A stretch of 56,000 nt of DNA. It comes from Strigamia acuminata. Lineage: Eukaryota; Arthropoda; Chilopoda; Geophilomorpha; Linotaeniidae. This document shows positions 19,711 to 31,328 of this stretch, piece after piece; position 1 is the first letter of the stretch; the number at the start of each line of letters is the position of its first letter. The notes below the pieces were generated by a model that saw nothing but the letters and a program-made list of their open reading frames with translations, ran no database searches and was not told where the DNA came from. Position numbers and translations under genes: made by a program. The stretch is taken from the NCBI GenBank assembly GCA_949358305.1, contig CASHSZ010000017.1:1-56000 (forward strand), written 5' to 3'.

Positions 19711-19782
19711 GCGTTGAAAAAGGACAAAACTCGTATTCGATTCGAAAGCGAATCGAATACGATTTTTGTCCTTTTTCAACGC
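19711..19782. repeat. 72-bp cap hairpin at the outer end of the P2 left array
   Basis: 34-bp arms (one mismatch) around AAAG: GCGTTGAAAAAGGAC at one end and GTCCTTTTTCAACGC at the other. It is effectively one satellite unit turned to face the rest. Mirrored at 22521-22592. Confidence 0.9.
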
Positions 19783-20268
19783 AAAATTGTATTCGATTCG
19801 CTTTCGAATCGAATACGAGTTTTGCCCTTCTTCAACGCGAAATCGTATTCGACTCGCTTTCGAGTCGAATGCGAATTTTTCCCTTCTTCAACGCGAAATC
19901 GTATTCGACTCGTTTTCGAGTCGAGTACGAGTTTTGCCCTTCTTCAACGCGAAATCGTATTCGACTCGTTTTCGAGTCGAATACGAGTTTTGCCCTTCTT
20001 CAACGCGAAATCGTATTCGACTCGTTTTCGAGTCGAATACGAGTTTTGCCCTTCTTCAACGCGAAATCGTATTCGACTCGTTTTCGAGTCGAGTACGAGT
20101 TTTGCCCTTCTTCAACGCGAAATCGTATTCGACTCGTTTTCGAGTCGAATACGAGTTTTGCCCTTCTTCAACGCGAAATCGTATTCGACTCGTTTTCGAG
20201 TCGAGTACGAGTTTTGCCCTTCTTCAACGCGAAATCGTATTCGACTCGTTTTCGAGTCGAATACGAGA
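19783..20268 (+). repeat. 56-bp satellite array, P2 left arm (about 9 units)
   Basis: Same unit as in P1. More units here end CGAGTCGAATACGAG, which lengthens the unit hairpin to 12-bp arms. Confidence 0.95.
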
Positions 20269-20371
20269 TAGTCGATGACCCGTTCCCGGACTTTGACTCG
20301 TACGACTCGTATTCGAGATGTATTCGAGATGTATTCGAGATGTATTCGAATCGTATTCGAGTCGCATTCGA

Positions 20372-20724
20372 GATGGTCGATGATTTCCACTCGCTCGTAT
20401 ACGCGTTGTATACGAGCTCGTATTTTGATCGTAATCGTAAACGAATCGTTTACAAGTCGTATACAAGTTGTATACGACGTGTATACACCTCGTATACGAA
20501 CGAAGTTTGGAAAATCCACCGGATACTTACTACGACATGAAAACACATAGTAGTCACATACGTCTTATTTGGAAATTGTGTTTTCACAAACTTCGTTCGT
20601 ATACGAGGTGTATACACGTCGTATACAACTTGTATACGACTTGTAAACGATTCGTTTACGATTACGATCAAAATACGAGCTCGTATACAACGCGTATACG
20701 AGCGAGTGGAAATCATCGACCATC
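20372..20724. repeat. Core hairpin 2
   Basis: Perfect 137-bp stem (20372-20508 with 20588-20724), 79-nt loop 20509-20587. Confidence 0.95.
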
Positions 20725-20913
20725 TCGAATACGACTCGAATTCGATTCGTATTCGATTCGAATTCGATTCGAATACGAATACGATCAAAATACGAACTCG
20801 TAACAACTCGAATACGAATCAAAGTCCGGGAAACAAAAATCGACCATCTCGTATACGACTCGTATTCGAGATGTATTCGGGATGTATTCGAATCGTATTC
20901 GAGTCGCATTCGA

Positions 20914-21266
20914 GATGGTCGATGATTTCCACTCGCTCGTATACGCGTTGTATACGAGCTCGTATTTTGATCGTAATCGTAAACGAATCGTTTACAAGTC
21001 GTATACAAGTTGTATACGACGTGTATACACCTCGTATACGAACGAAGTTTGGAAAATCCACCGGATACTTACTACGACATGAAAACACATAGTAGTCACA
21101 TACGTCTTATTTGGAAATTGTGTTTTCACAAACTTCGTTCGTATACGAGGTGTATACACGTCGTATACAACTTGTATACGACTTGTAAACGATTCGTTTA
21201 CGATTACGATCAAAATACGAGCTCGTATACAACGCGTATACGAGCGAGTGGAAATCATCGACCATC
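20914..21266. repeat. Core hairpin 3 (at the centre of P2)
   Basis: 137-bp stem (20914-21050 with 21130-21266), 79-nt loop 21051-21129. Confidence 0.95.
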
Positions 21267-21466
21267 TCGAATACGACTCGAATTCGATTCGTATTCGATT
21301 CGAATACGATTCGAATTCGATTCGAATACGAATACGATCAAAATACGAACTCGTAACAACTCGAATACGAATCAAAGTCCGGGAAACAAAAATCGACCAT
21401 CTCGTATACGACTCGTATTCGAGATGTATTCGAGATGTATTCGAATCGTATTCGAGTCGCATTCGA

Positions 21467-21819
21467 GATGGTCGATGATTTCCACTCGCTCGTATACGCG
21501 TTGTATACGAGCTCGTATTTTGATCGTAATCGTAAACGAATCGTTTACAAGTCGTATACAAGTTGTATACGACGTGTATACACCTCGTATACGAACGAAG
21601 TTTGGAAAATCCACCGGATACTTACTACGACATGAAAACACATAGTAGTCACATACGTCTTATTTGGAAATTGTGTTTTCACAAACTTCGTTCGTATACG
21701 AGGTGTATACACGTCGTATACAACTTGTATACGACTTGTAAACGATTCGTTTACGATTACGATCAAAATACGAGCTCGTATACAACGCGTATACGAGCGA
21801 GTGGAAATCATCGACCATC
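21467..21819. repeat. Core hairpin 4
   Basis: 137-bp stem (21467-21603 with 21683-21819), 79-nt loop 21604-21682. Spacing to hairpin 3 is 553 bp and from 2 to 3 is 542 bp, so these are tandem dyads. Confidence 0.95.
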
Positions 21820-21918
21820 TCGAATGCGACTCGAATACGATTCGAATACATCTCGAATACATCTCGAATACATCTCGAATACGAGTCGTACGAGTCAAAG
21901 TCCGGGAACGGGTCATCG

Positions 21919-22520
21919 ACTATCTCGTATTCGACTCGAAAACGAGTCGAATACGATTTCGCGTTGAAGAAGGGCAAAACTCGTACTCGACTCGAAAACG
22001 AGTCGAATACGATTTCGCGTTGAAGAAGGGCAAAACTCGTATTCGACTCGAAAACGAGTCGAATACGATTTCGCGTTGAAGAAGGGCAAAACTCGTACTC
22101 GACTCGAAAACGAGTCGAATACGATTTCGCGTTGAAGAAGGGCAAAACTCGTATTCGACTCGAAAACGAGTCGAATACGATTTCGCGTTGAAGAAGGGCA
22201 AAACTCGTACTCGACTCGAAAACGAGTCGAATACGATTTCGCGTTGAAGAAGGGCAAAACTCGTACTCGACTCGAAAACGAGTCGAATACGATTTCGCGT
22301 TGAAGAAGGGCAAAACTCGTATTCGACTCGAAAACGAGTCGAATACGATTTCGCGTTGAAGAAGGGCAAAACTCGTACTCGACTCGAAAACGAGTCGAAT
22401 ACGATTTCGCGTTGAAGAAGGGAAAAATTCGCATTCGACTCGAAAGCGAGTCGAATACGATTTCGCGTTGAAGAAGGGCAAAACTCGTATTCGATTCGAA
22501 AGCGAATCGAATACAATTTT
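21919..22520 (-). repeat. 56-bp satellite array, P2 right arm (about 11 units)
   Basis: Reverse complement of the left array with two more units. Confidence 0.95.
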
Positions 22521-22592
22521 GCGTTGAAAAAGGACAAAAATCGTATTCGATTCGCTTTCGAATCGAATACGAGTTTTGTCCTTTTTCAACGC
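22521..22592. repeat. 72-bp cap hairpin, P2 right array
   Basis: Mirror of 19711-19782. Confidence 0.9.
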
Positions 22593-22712
22593 TTGGGAAA
22601 AGGACTCGAATGCGCCTCCACGTTGCAATGCGCATTTGTGTAAACGATGATGGAATCCCCTGCTTAAATACTGGCTATCGCGTCACGTAACAGCAACGTG
22701 CCACGTCACGTA

Positions 22713-25700
22713 ATTGCAACGTGCCGCGCTATGCCACACAATGTGCCGCCGCGATAGGCCATTGAACCCGAATGTGTGTGATGCGAAACGCGCGAGTACG
22801 CGCGCGGAGAACGCGCGGCAATGCTAGCAACAGGAGCGCAACTGCCCAAGAAATTGCTCAACAATAAAAGGCACGTGGAAGCACGTGCCTGAAACAATAG
22901 GCACTTCAAATAAAGTTATTGTTAAAAAACGGGCTTGAAAACCAACAATTACACAATAATTAAGGGGCAAGAAATGAACTTTGCTGCAATGCAAAGTTCT
23001 CAAAATACAGAGAAATGAAAGTTACACTTGTATAAAGAATTGACAATGTTTGAAACCAATAAAAACTACAAAAACACACTTGTAAAAAACCCAAAACAAC
23101 ACCCAGAATGAATTATTTGACTCAAATTAACCCTAAAACAGTCTTGGAGGTCGTGCAGACGACAGAGTCGGATCGGAAGGTTGCTAAAACCTGACGCCAA
23201 AACTAGCAATGGGACAGCTAGTTAGAAAACAGCTTTTTCATCAATTATGAACGCTGAAAACCTCACCCAGGGGTAGAAAATGATGGAGAGAACGTTTTCG
23301 CCATCTAAAACGGTCTAAAACGGGTCTAAAATGCCTAAACCGGCGCCTGGAACGTGGCGCAGTTGTTGGGTCAAATATTGTCAAAAATCAGTGGAAATTT
23401 GTCAAATACTGGCAAAAATCTGCTGAAATTTGTCAAAAATTGCCAAATTTTGGCGCAAGTTACGTGAGGTTTGCGCGCATCCAACTATGACAAAAAATCC
23501 ATGCGTGTGCACGCGCGATTTACTGGCGCGTTGGAAGCGTTAAAATAAATTTTTCCAATATCTAACACAATTTGCACCGAATTATGGCAATTTTTGACAA
23601 ATTTACATGGATTTTTGCCAGTATTTGACAAATTTCCACGGATTTTTGACAATATTTGACAAATTCCAGACAAATTTCAGACAAATTTCAATTAATTTTA
23701 GAAATTTTATGAGAAATTTCAGCAAATGTTTGAGGATTGAGGAAATCTTCTGAAATTTGTCAAATATAGGCAAAAATCTTCTGAAATTTGTCAAATACAG
23801 GCAAAAATCTGCTGAAATTTGTCAAAAATTGCCCAAATTCCGTGCAAGTTTTGCAAGTTTTGCGCGCATCAAATCGTATGCGCGCCTATACTATTGCACG
23901 AGCGCATTGACGCGTGATGAACACCGACCACGTTTACGAAGTGAATTCGAGCTACAAAAGTATCAAGTCGCCATTCTATGATGGAAAAAAAAAATTAAGT
24001 GTAAACAAACAAAATAAAAACTTTAATATACAAGAAACGTACAATTCCACTCAACTTTGTTTCAAATTTTATTTATTGGATCATTGAAAATAAACAGTAG
24101 TGTTGTGCACTGTACGCTTAAGTGTATACCGGCGATGCGTTGTTTTGTGGTGGGGATTTGCCTCGATAATTGATCTTTTCTCTTTGTTTGCAATATTTTT
24201 TTGGCCTTTTTTGTTGATTTTTCGGTTTGAAATTGTTTTTTTCCGGTGTAATTTAAGTGGTGGAAGGTTGTTGGCGTGTGTTGAGGGTAATTTTGGCGGT
24301 TTTTGGGTCGGGATTAGTGTTTTCTGCGATTTTTGATCGGTATTTGGGGTTTGATGCAGCGGATAGCGCATGCGAATCGCCGTCGACCGTAGCATTAGCA
24401 ATTGCAACCTGCCGCGCTATGCCACACAATGTGCCGCCGCGATAGGCCATCGAATCCGAATGTGTGTGATGCGAAACGCGAGTACGCGCGCGGAGAACGC
24501 GCGGCAATGCTAGCAACAGGAGCGCAACTGCCCAAGAAATTGCTCAACAATAAAAGGCACGTGGAAGCACGTGCCTGAAACAATAGGCACTTCAAATAAA
24601 GTTATTGTTAAAAAACGGGCTTGAAAACCAACAATTACACAATAATTAAGGGGCAAGAAATGAACTTTGCTGCAATGCAAAGTTCTCAAAATACAGAGAA
24701 ATGAAAGTTACACTTGTATAAAGAATTGACAATGTTTGAAACCAATAAAAACTACAAAAACACACTTGTAAAAAACCCAAAACAACCCCCAGAATGAATT
24801 ATTTGACTCAAATTAACCCTAAAACGGTCTTGGAGGTCGTGCAGACGACAGAGTCGGATCGGAAGGTTGCTAAAACCTGACGCCAAAACTAGCAATGGGA
24901 CAGCTAGTTAGAAAACAGCTTTTTCATCAATCATGAACGCTGAAAACCTCACCCAGGGGTAGAAAATGATGGAGAGAACGTTTTCGCCATCTAAAACGGT
25001 CTAAAACGGGTCTAAAATGCCTAAACCGGCGCCTGGAACGTGGCGCAGTTGTTGGGTCAAATATTGTCAAAAATCAGTGGAAATTTGTCAAATACTGGCA
25101 AAAATCTGCTGAAATTTGTCAAAAATTGCCAAATTTTGGCGCAAGTTACGTGAGGTTTGCGCGCATCCAACTATGACGAAAAATCCATGCGTGTGCACGC
25201 GCGATTTACTGGCGCGTTGGAAGCGTTAAAATAAATTTTTCCAATATCTAACACAATTTGCACCGAATTATGGCAATTTTTGACAAATTTACATGGATTT
25301 TTGCCAGTATTTGACAAATTTCCACGGATTTTTGACAATATTTGACAAATTCCAGACAAATTTCAGACAAATTTCAATTAATTTTTGAAATTTTATGAGA
25401 AATTTCAGCAAATGTTTGAGGATTGAGGAAATCTTCTGAAATTTGTCAAATATAGGCAAAAATCTTCTGAAATTTGTCAAATACAGGCAAAAATCTGCTG
25501 AAATTTGTCAAAAATTGCCCAAATTCCGTGCAAGTTTTGCAAGTTTTGCGCGCATCAAATCGTATGCGCGCCTATACTATTGCACGAGCGCATTGACGCG
25601 TGATGAACACCGACCACGTTTACGAAGTGAATTCGAGCTACAAAAGTATCGAGTCGCCATTCTATGATGGAAAAAAAAAATTAAGTGTAAACAAACAAAA

Positions 25701-28700
25701 TAAAAACTTTAATATACAAGAAACGTACAATTCCACTCAACTTTGTTTCAAATTTTATTTATTGGATCATTGAAAATAAACAGTAGTGTTGTGCACTGTA
25801 CGCTTAAGTGTATACCGGCGATGCGTTGTTTTGTGGTGGGGATTTGCCTCGATAATTGATCTTTTCTCTTTGTTTGCAATATTTTTTTGGCCTTTTTTGT
25901 TGATTTTTCGGTTTGAAATTGTTTTTTTCCGGTGTAATTTAAGTGGTGGAAGGTTGTTGGCGTGTGTTGAGGGTAATTTTGGCGGTTTTTGGGTCGGGAT
26001 TAGTGTTTTCTGCGATTTTTTATCGGTATTTGGGGTTTGATGCAGCGGATAGCGCATGCGAATCGCCGTCGACCGTAGCATTAGCAATTGCAACGTGCCG
26101 CGCTATGCCACACAATGTGCCGCCGCGATATGCCATCGAATCCGAATGTGTGTGATGCGAAACGCGAGTACGCGCGCGGAGAACGCGCGGCAATGCTAGC
26201 AACAGGAGCGCAACTGCCCAAGAAATTGCTCAACAATAAAAGGCACGTGCCTGAAACAATAGGCACTTCAAATAAAGTTATTGTTAAAAAACGGGCTTGA
26301 AAACCAACAATTACACAATAATTAAGGGGCAAGAAATGAACTTTGCTGCAATGCAAAGTTCTCAAAATACAGAGAAATGAAAGTTACACTTGTATAAAGA
26401 ATTGACAATGTTTGAAACCAATAAAAACTACAAAAACACACTTGTAAAAAACCCAAAACAACCCCCAGAATGAATTATTTGACTCAAATTAACCCTAAAA
26501 CGGTCTTGGAGGTCGTGCAGACGACAGAGTCGGATCGGAAGGTTGCTAAAACCTGACGCCAAAACTAGCAATGGGACAGCTAGTTAGAAAACAGCTTTTT
26601 CATCAATCATGAACGCTGAAAACCTCACCCAGGGGTAGAAAATGATGGAGAGAACGTTTTCGCCATCTAAAACGGTCTAAAACGGGTCTAAAATGCCTAA
26701 ACCGGCGCCTGGAACGTGGCGCAGTTGTTGGGTCAAATATTGTCAAAAATCAGTGGAAATTTGTCAAATACTGGCAAAAATCTGCTGAAATTTGTCAAAA
26801 ATTGCCAAATTTTGGCGCAAGTTACGTGAGGTTTGCGCGCATCCAACTATGACGAAAAATCCATGCGTGTGCACGCGCGATTTACTGGCGCGTTGGAAGC
26901 GTTAAAATAAATTTTTCCAATATCTAACACAATTTGCACCGAATTATGGCAATTTTTGACAAATTTACATGGATTTTTGCCAGTATTTGACAAATTTCCA
27001 CGGATTTTTGACAATATTTGACAAATTCCAGACAAATTTCAGACAAATTTCAATTAATTTTTGAAATTTTATGAGAAATTTCAGCAAATGTTTGAGGATT
27101 GAGGAAATCTTCTGAAATTTGTCAAATATAGGCAAAAATCTTCTGAAATTTGTCAAATACAGGCAAAAATCTGCTGAAATTTGTCAAAAATTGCCCAAAT
27201 TCCGTGCAAGTTTTGCAAGTTTTGCGCGCATCAAATCGTATGCGCGCCTATACTATTGCACGAGCGCATTGACGCGTGATGAACACCGACCACGTTTACG
27301 AAGTGAATTCGAGCTACAAAAGTATCGAGTCGCCATTCTATGATGGAAAAAAAAAATTAAGTGTAAACAAACAAAATAAAAACTTTAATATACAAGAAAC
27401 GTACAATTCCACTCAACTTTGTTTCAAATTTTATTTATTGGATCATTGAAAATAAACAGTAGTGTTGTGCACTGTACGCTTAAGTGTATACCGGCGATGC
27501 GTTGTTTTGTGGTGGGGATTTGCCTCGATAATTGATCTTTTCTCTTTGTTTGCAATATTTTTTTGGCCTTTTTTGTTGATTTTTCGGTTTGAAATTGTTT
27601 TTTTCCGGTGTAATTTAAGTGGTGGAAGGTTGTTGGCGTGTGTTGAGGGTAATTTTGGCGGTTTTTGGGTCGGGATTAGTGTTTTCTGCGATTTTTTATC
27701 GGTATTTGGGGTTTGATGCAGCGGATAGCGCATGCGAATCGCCGTCGACCGTAGCATTAGCAATTGCAACGTGCCGCGCTATGCCACACAATGTGCCGCC
27801 GCGATATGCCATCGAATCCGAATGTGTGTGATGCGAAACGCGAGTACGCGCGCGGAGAACGCGCGGCAATGCTAGCAACAGGAGCGCAACTGCCCAAGAA
27901 ATTGCTCAACAATAAAAGGCACGTGCCTGAAACAATAGGCACTTCAAATAAAGTTATTGTTAAAAAACGGGCTTGAAAACCAACAATTACACAATAATTA
28001 AGGGGCAAGAAATGAACTTTGCTGCAATGCAAAGTTCTCAAAATACAGAGAAATGAAAGTTACACTTGTATAAAGAATTGACAATGTTTGAAACCAATAA
28101 AAACTACAAAAACACACTTGTAAAAAACCCAAAACAACCCCCAGAATGAATTATTTGACTCAAATTAACCCTAAAACGGTCTTGGAGGTCGTGCAGACGA
28201 CAGAGTCGGATCGGAAGGTTGCTAAAACCTGACGCCAAAACTAGCAATGGGACAGCTAGTTAGAAAACAGCTTTTTCATCAATCATGAACGCTGAAAACC
28301 TCACCCAGGGGTAGAAAATGATGGAGAGAACGTTTTCGCCATCTAAAACGGTCTAAAACGGGTCTAAAATGCCTAAACCGGCGCCTGGAACGTGGCGCAG
28401 TTGTTGGGTCAAATATTGTCAAAAATCAGTGGAAATTTGTCAAATACTGGCAAAAATCTGCTGAAATTTGTCAAAAATTGCCAAATTTTGGCGCAAGTTA
28501 CGTGAGGTTTGCGCGCATCCAACTATGACGAAAAATCCATGCGTGTGCACGCGCGATTTACTGGCGCGTTGGAAGCGTTAAAATAAATTTTTCCAATATC
28601 TAACACAATTTGCACCGAATTATGGCAATTTTTGACAAATTTACATGGATTTTTGCCAGTATTTGACAAATTTCCACGGATTTTTGACAATATTTGACAA

Positions 28701-29427
28701 ATTCCAGACAAATTTCAGACAAATTTCAATTAATTTTTGAAATTTTATGAGAAATTTCAGCAAATGTTTGAGGATTGAGGAAATCTTCTGAAATTTGTCA
28801 AATATAGGCAAAAATCTTCTGAAATTTGTCAAATACAGGCAAAAATCTGCTGAAATTTGTCAAAAATTGCCCAAATTCCGTGCAAGTTTTGCAAGTTTTG
28901 CGCGCATCAAATCGTATGCGCGCCTATACTATTGCACGAGCGCATTGACGCGTGATGAACACCGACCACGTTTACGAAGTGAATTCGAGCTACAAAAGTA
29001 TCGAGTCGCCATTCTATGATGGAAAAAAAAAATTAAGTGTAAACAAACAAAATAAAAACTTTAATATACAAGAAACGTACAATTCCACTCAACTTTGTTT
29101 CAAATTTTATTTATTGGATCATTGAAAATAAACAGTAGTGTTGTGCACTGTACGCTTAAGTGTATACCGGCGATGCGTTGTTTTGTGGTGGGGATTTGCC
29201 TCGATAATTGATCTTTTCTCTTTGTTTGCAATATTTTTTTGGCCTTTTTTGTTGATTTTTCGGTTTGAAATTGTTTTTTTCCGGTGTAATTTAAGTGGTG
29301 GAAGGTTGTTGGCGTGTGTTGAGGGTAATTTTGGCGGTTTTTGGGTCGGGATTAGTGTTTTCTGCGATTTTTTATCGGTATTTGGGGTAACGCATGCGAA
29401 TCGCCGTCGATGCGTCGACCGTAGCAA
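22713..29427 (-). repeat. 1.68-kb tandem array (four units)
   Basis: Units start at 22713, 24401, 26087 and 27763 (periods 1688, 1686, 1676; last about 1665, with an altered end near 29388). Units 3 and 4 lack 10 bp in the AGGCACGTGGAAGCACGTG hairpin region that units 1 and 2 keep. Each unit holds a sub-repeat of about 31 bp (GACAAATTTCAGCAGATTTT type). Only short chance frames are present. Units 1 and 2 form the right arm of P2; 3 and 4 have no mirrored partner. Confidence 0.95.
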
Positions 29428-29634
29428 GTGTGGTTGAAGTGATTTCGTTCATTCGTTATTTTAATGAAAATTAGGTATTTATTGTGACCACACGAGCACG
29501 TAGCAAGTGCGCGCGCAAGTTAAATGTGTAGAGGCCTGTGAGAAAATAAAACGTGCGTGGAAGCGGCGTAAATATTCTTTGGTGACTGCCATGGGTTTGT
29601 GCTTTGTCGTGGGCGCGATATGTCTGCGATATAT
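29428..29634. other. Unrecognised spacer
   Basis: No gene or repeat recognised between the tandem array and the hAT-like element. Confidence 0.5.
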
Positions 29635-29642
29635 ATATGCGT

Positions 29643-30034
29643 TAGGGATGAGAACGGGACCAATTTTCGGGTCCCGACCCGTCCCGGGTCCATTACGTTA
29701 GCGTAATACGCGCGTATGATTGCATAATTGAAATAAATCAGTATTAAGCCTAATATTAGGCCTAATAATGCTAAAATAAAGTAAAGAAACAACAATATTT
29801 TGGTCATACAGTGTAATTTACTTTTAATAATGAGTTTGTTGTTGTTGTTTATTTACTTTATTTTAGCATTATCAGGCTCAATATTAGGCTTAATAGTGAT
29901 AAATAACAACTGGAATTAGAAAATTGTCTCCGCCTCGCAGTACGAATTTAGCAACTGTAATCCCGTCCCGTCCCGTATCCGCATAGGGCAAACATTACCA
30001 GTCCAGTCCCTATCCCGGTCTGTTCTTATCCCTA
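29643..30034. mobile_element. 392-bp hAT-like MITE with 8-bp target duplication
   Basis: Ends TAGGGATGAGAACGGGACC and, on the other strand, TAGGGATAAGAACAGACC (imperfect inverted repeats). Flanked by a perfect 8-bp duplication ATATGCGT at 29635-29642 and 30035-30042. Inside, TAAGCCTAATATTAGGCC and TTTAGCATTATCAGGC segments fold back on each other. No transposase. The 8-bp duplication is the basis for hAT. Confidence 0.9.
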
Positions 30035-30042
30035 ATATGCGT

Positions 30043-30516
30043 GATGTAGCGCGTTTGCGCGCGCGATCTAGTGCGTTTGAGCGCGCGATGTAGCACCTTG
30101 AGCGTGTCCAAATGTGTACAGGTGCTCAAAAGATGTGCGAGGGCTTCACGTGCATACACGAAGCATAAACGTGAAGAAAACAGCAGAAGCAGTTGTGTGT
30201 GATATTTATAAAACCACATCACACAAGGGAATACTACTAATGATACAAAAAGCAATAAACTTTATGAATATTGAAATAAACTTACAAAATGGTGGAAAAA
30301 ACATGGCGTACTGCCTTGAATATATGCCGGGATGTTATCAATCTTCCGGGCCCCATGTGTGTTTGATTTTAGTCCTAATTTTGGTGTATTTTTTTTTTTT
30401 TTGCCTTGGTTTTTCTCGTTTCTTGGAGAGTGCTGAGGCATGCCGAGGTGTTCTCGGGCGTGTGCGCCTGTTGAAGATCGAGCGTTTCATATTTTGTGTT
30501 TAATAAGCCTACCGTG
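30043..30516. other. Unrecognised spacer
   Basis: Two similar GCGTTTGAGCGCGCGAT-type stretches near 30047-30095 and a T12 run near 30391; otherwise nothing recognised. Open frames here look like chance. Confidence 0.5.
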
Positions 30517-30554
30517 GTGCCTCGAGCGTTTATTAATTTCTCCACTCGAGGCAC
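30517..30554. repeat. Hairpin GTGCCTCGAG / CTCGAGGCAC
   Basis: Perfect 10-bp arms around an 18-nt loop containing GTTTATTAAT; related to the GCCTCG...GAGGC elements of the cluster that follows. Confidence 0.8.
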
Positions 30555-30654
30555 TTCACTAACACCTCCCCGGTGTTTAAACGAGTAGCGGCGCTTATTT
30601 GACCCCGGTGTTTACTGTTTAAAATTGTCGTGTGTTTTCAAAGTTCTTAATTTG

Positions 30655-30880
30655 TTTAAAAGCAAACAAAATGGATATTTGTTAATTTTTATTTGATTTT
30701 ATCAATTTCTATTGGTTTCTTGCTGATTTTTAATCGGTTTTTCTCTATTTGTGACAATTTTTGCCAATTTTAATCGTTATTTGTCATTCTGAATTGATTA
30801 TTGTCCGATTTCAGTCGATTTTTGTTGATTTTTAATCATGTTTGTTCGTTTTTAATCAATTTTTGTCCCATGCCTTACGA
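30655..30880 (-). repeat. Outer inverted repeat, right copy
   Basis: Diverged reverse complement of 16385-16640 (see there). Confidence 0.75.
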
Positions 30881-31328
30881 TCAGTTCGAATAATTGACAC
30901 CATACTGTGCTGTTACTCGTATTCAAGATGGCGTCGCAAACTCAAGGCCGAATTCCGCTGATTTCATTTATTGCGACTGTTTGCGCTCCATACGTGTGAA
31001 AAGGATTATGGGAAAAATCCTCAATGCAGGCCATTTTGGTGTTAAATGAGCGAGGAAGGCAGGAGATGAGAAAAATTTGTAAAATTTCAAAAAAAAGCTA
31101 AACAATCAAAATTTACATGAAGATCAATATTTCTGGCTCGAAATGCATGTATCAGCAATTTCGGGATATTTTCGGGGTGAAATTGACTCGTTCGGAACAC
31201 TGGGAAGGAACCCCACCCCGCATTCCCCATGCGTCGGCGCGCGCGTAGACGAAAATTCAAATCCAGGTGTTCAGACGGCCCCACGTTATTTTCGGGTTCC
31301 AAGTTGGGTTTCACAAATGTACCGTATT
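30881..31328. other. Unrecognised spacer
   Basis: No gene recognised. Overlapping short frames on both strands at 31143-31358 and 31087-31410 have no supporting signals. Confidence 0.4.

Larger units (their letters stand above)
17209..25094. repeat. Palindrome P2 (about 7.9 kb)
   Basis: Outer arms mirror about position 21151.5 (17209 pairs with 25094; 19711 pairs with 22592). Weaker pairing continues some tens of bases outward. The inner part mirrors about 21090 because the right satellite array has two more 56-bp units. Arms look almost identical; I noticed one substitution (near 23965). Arm units share variants that neighbouring tandem units lack. Confidence 0.95.
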
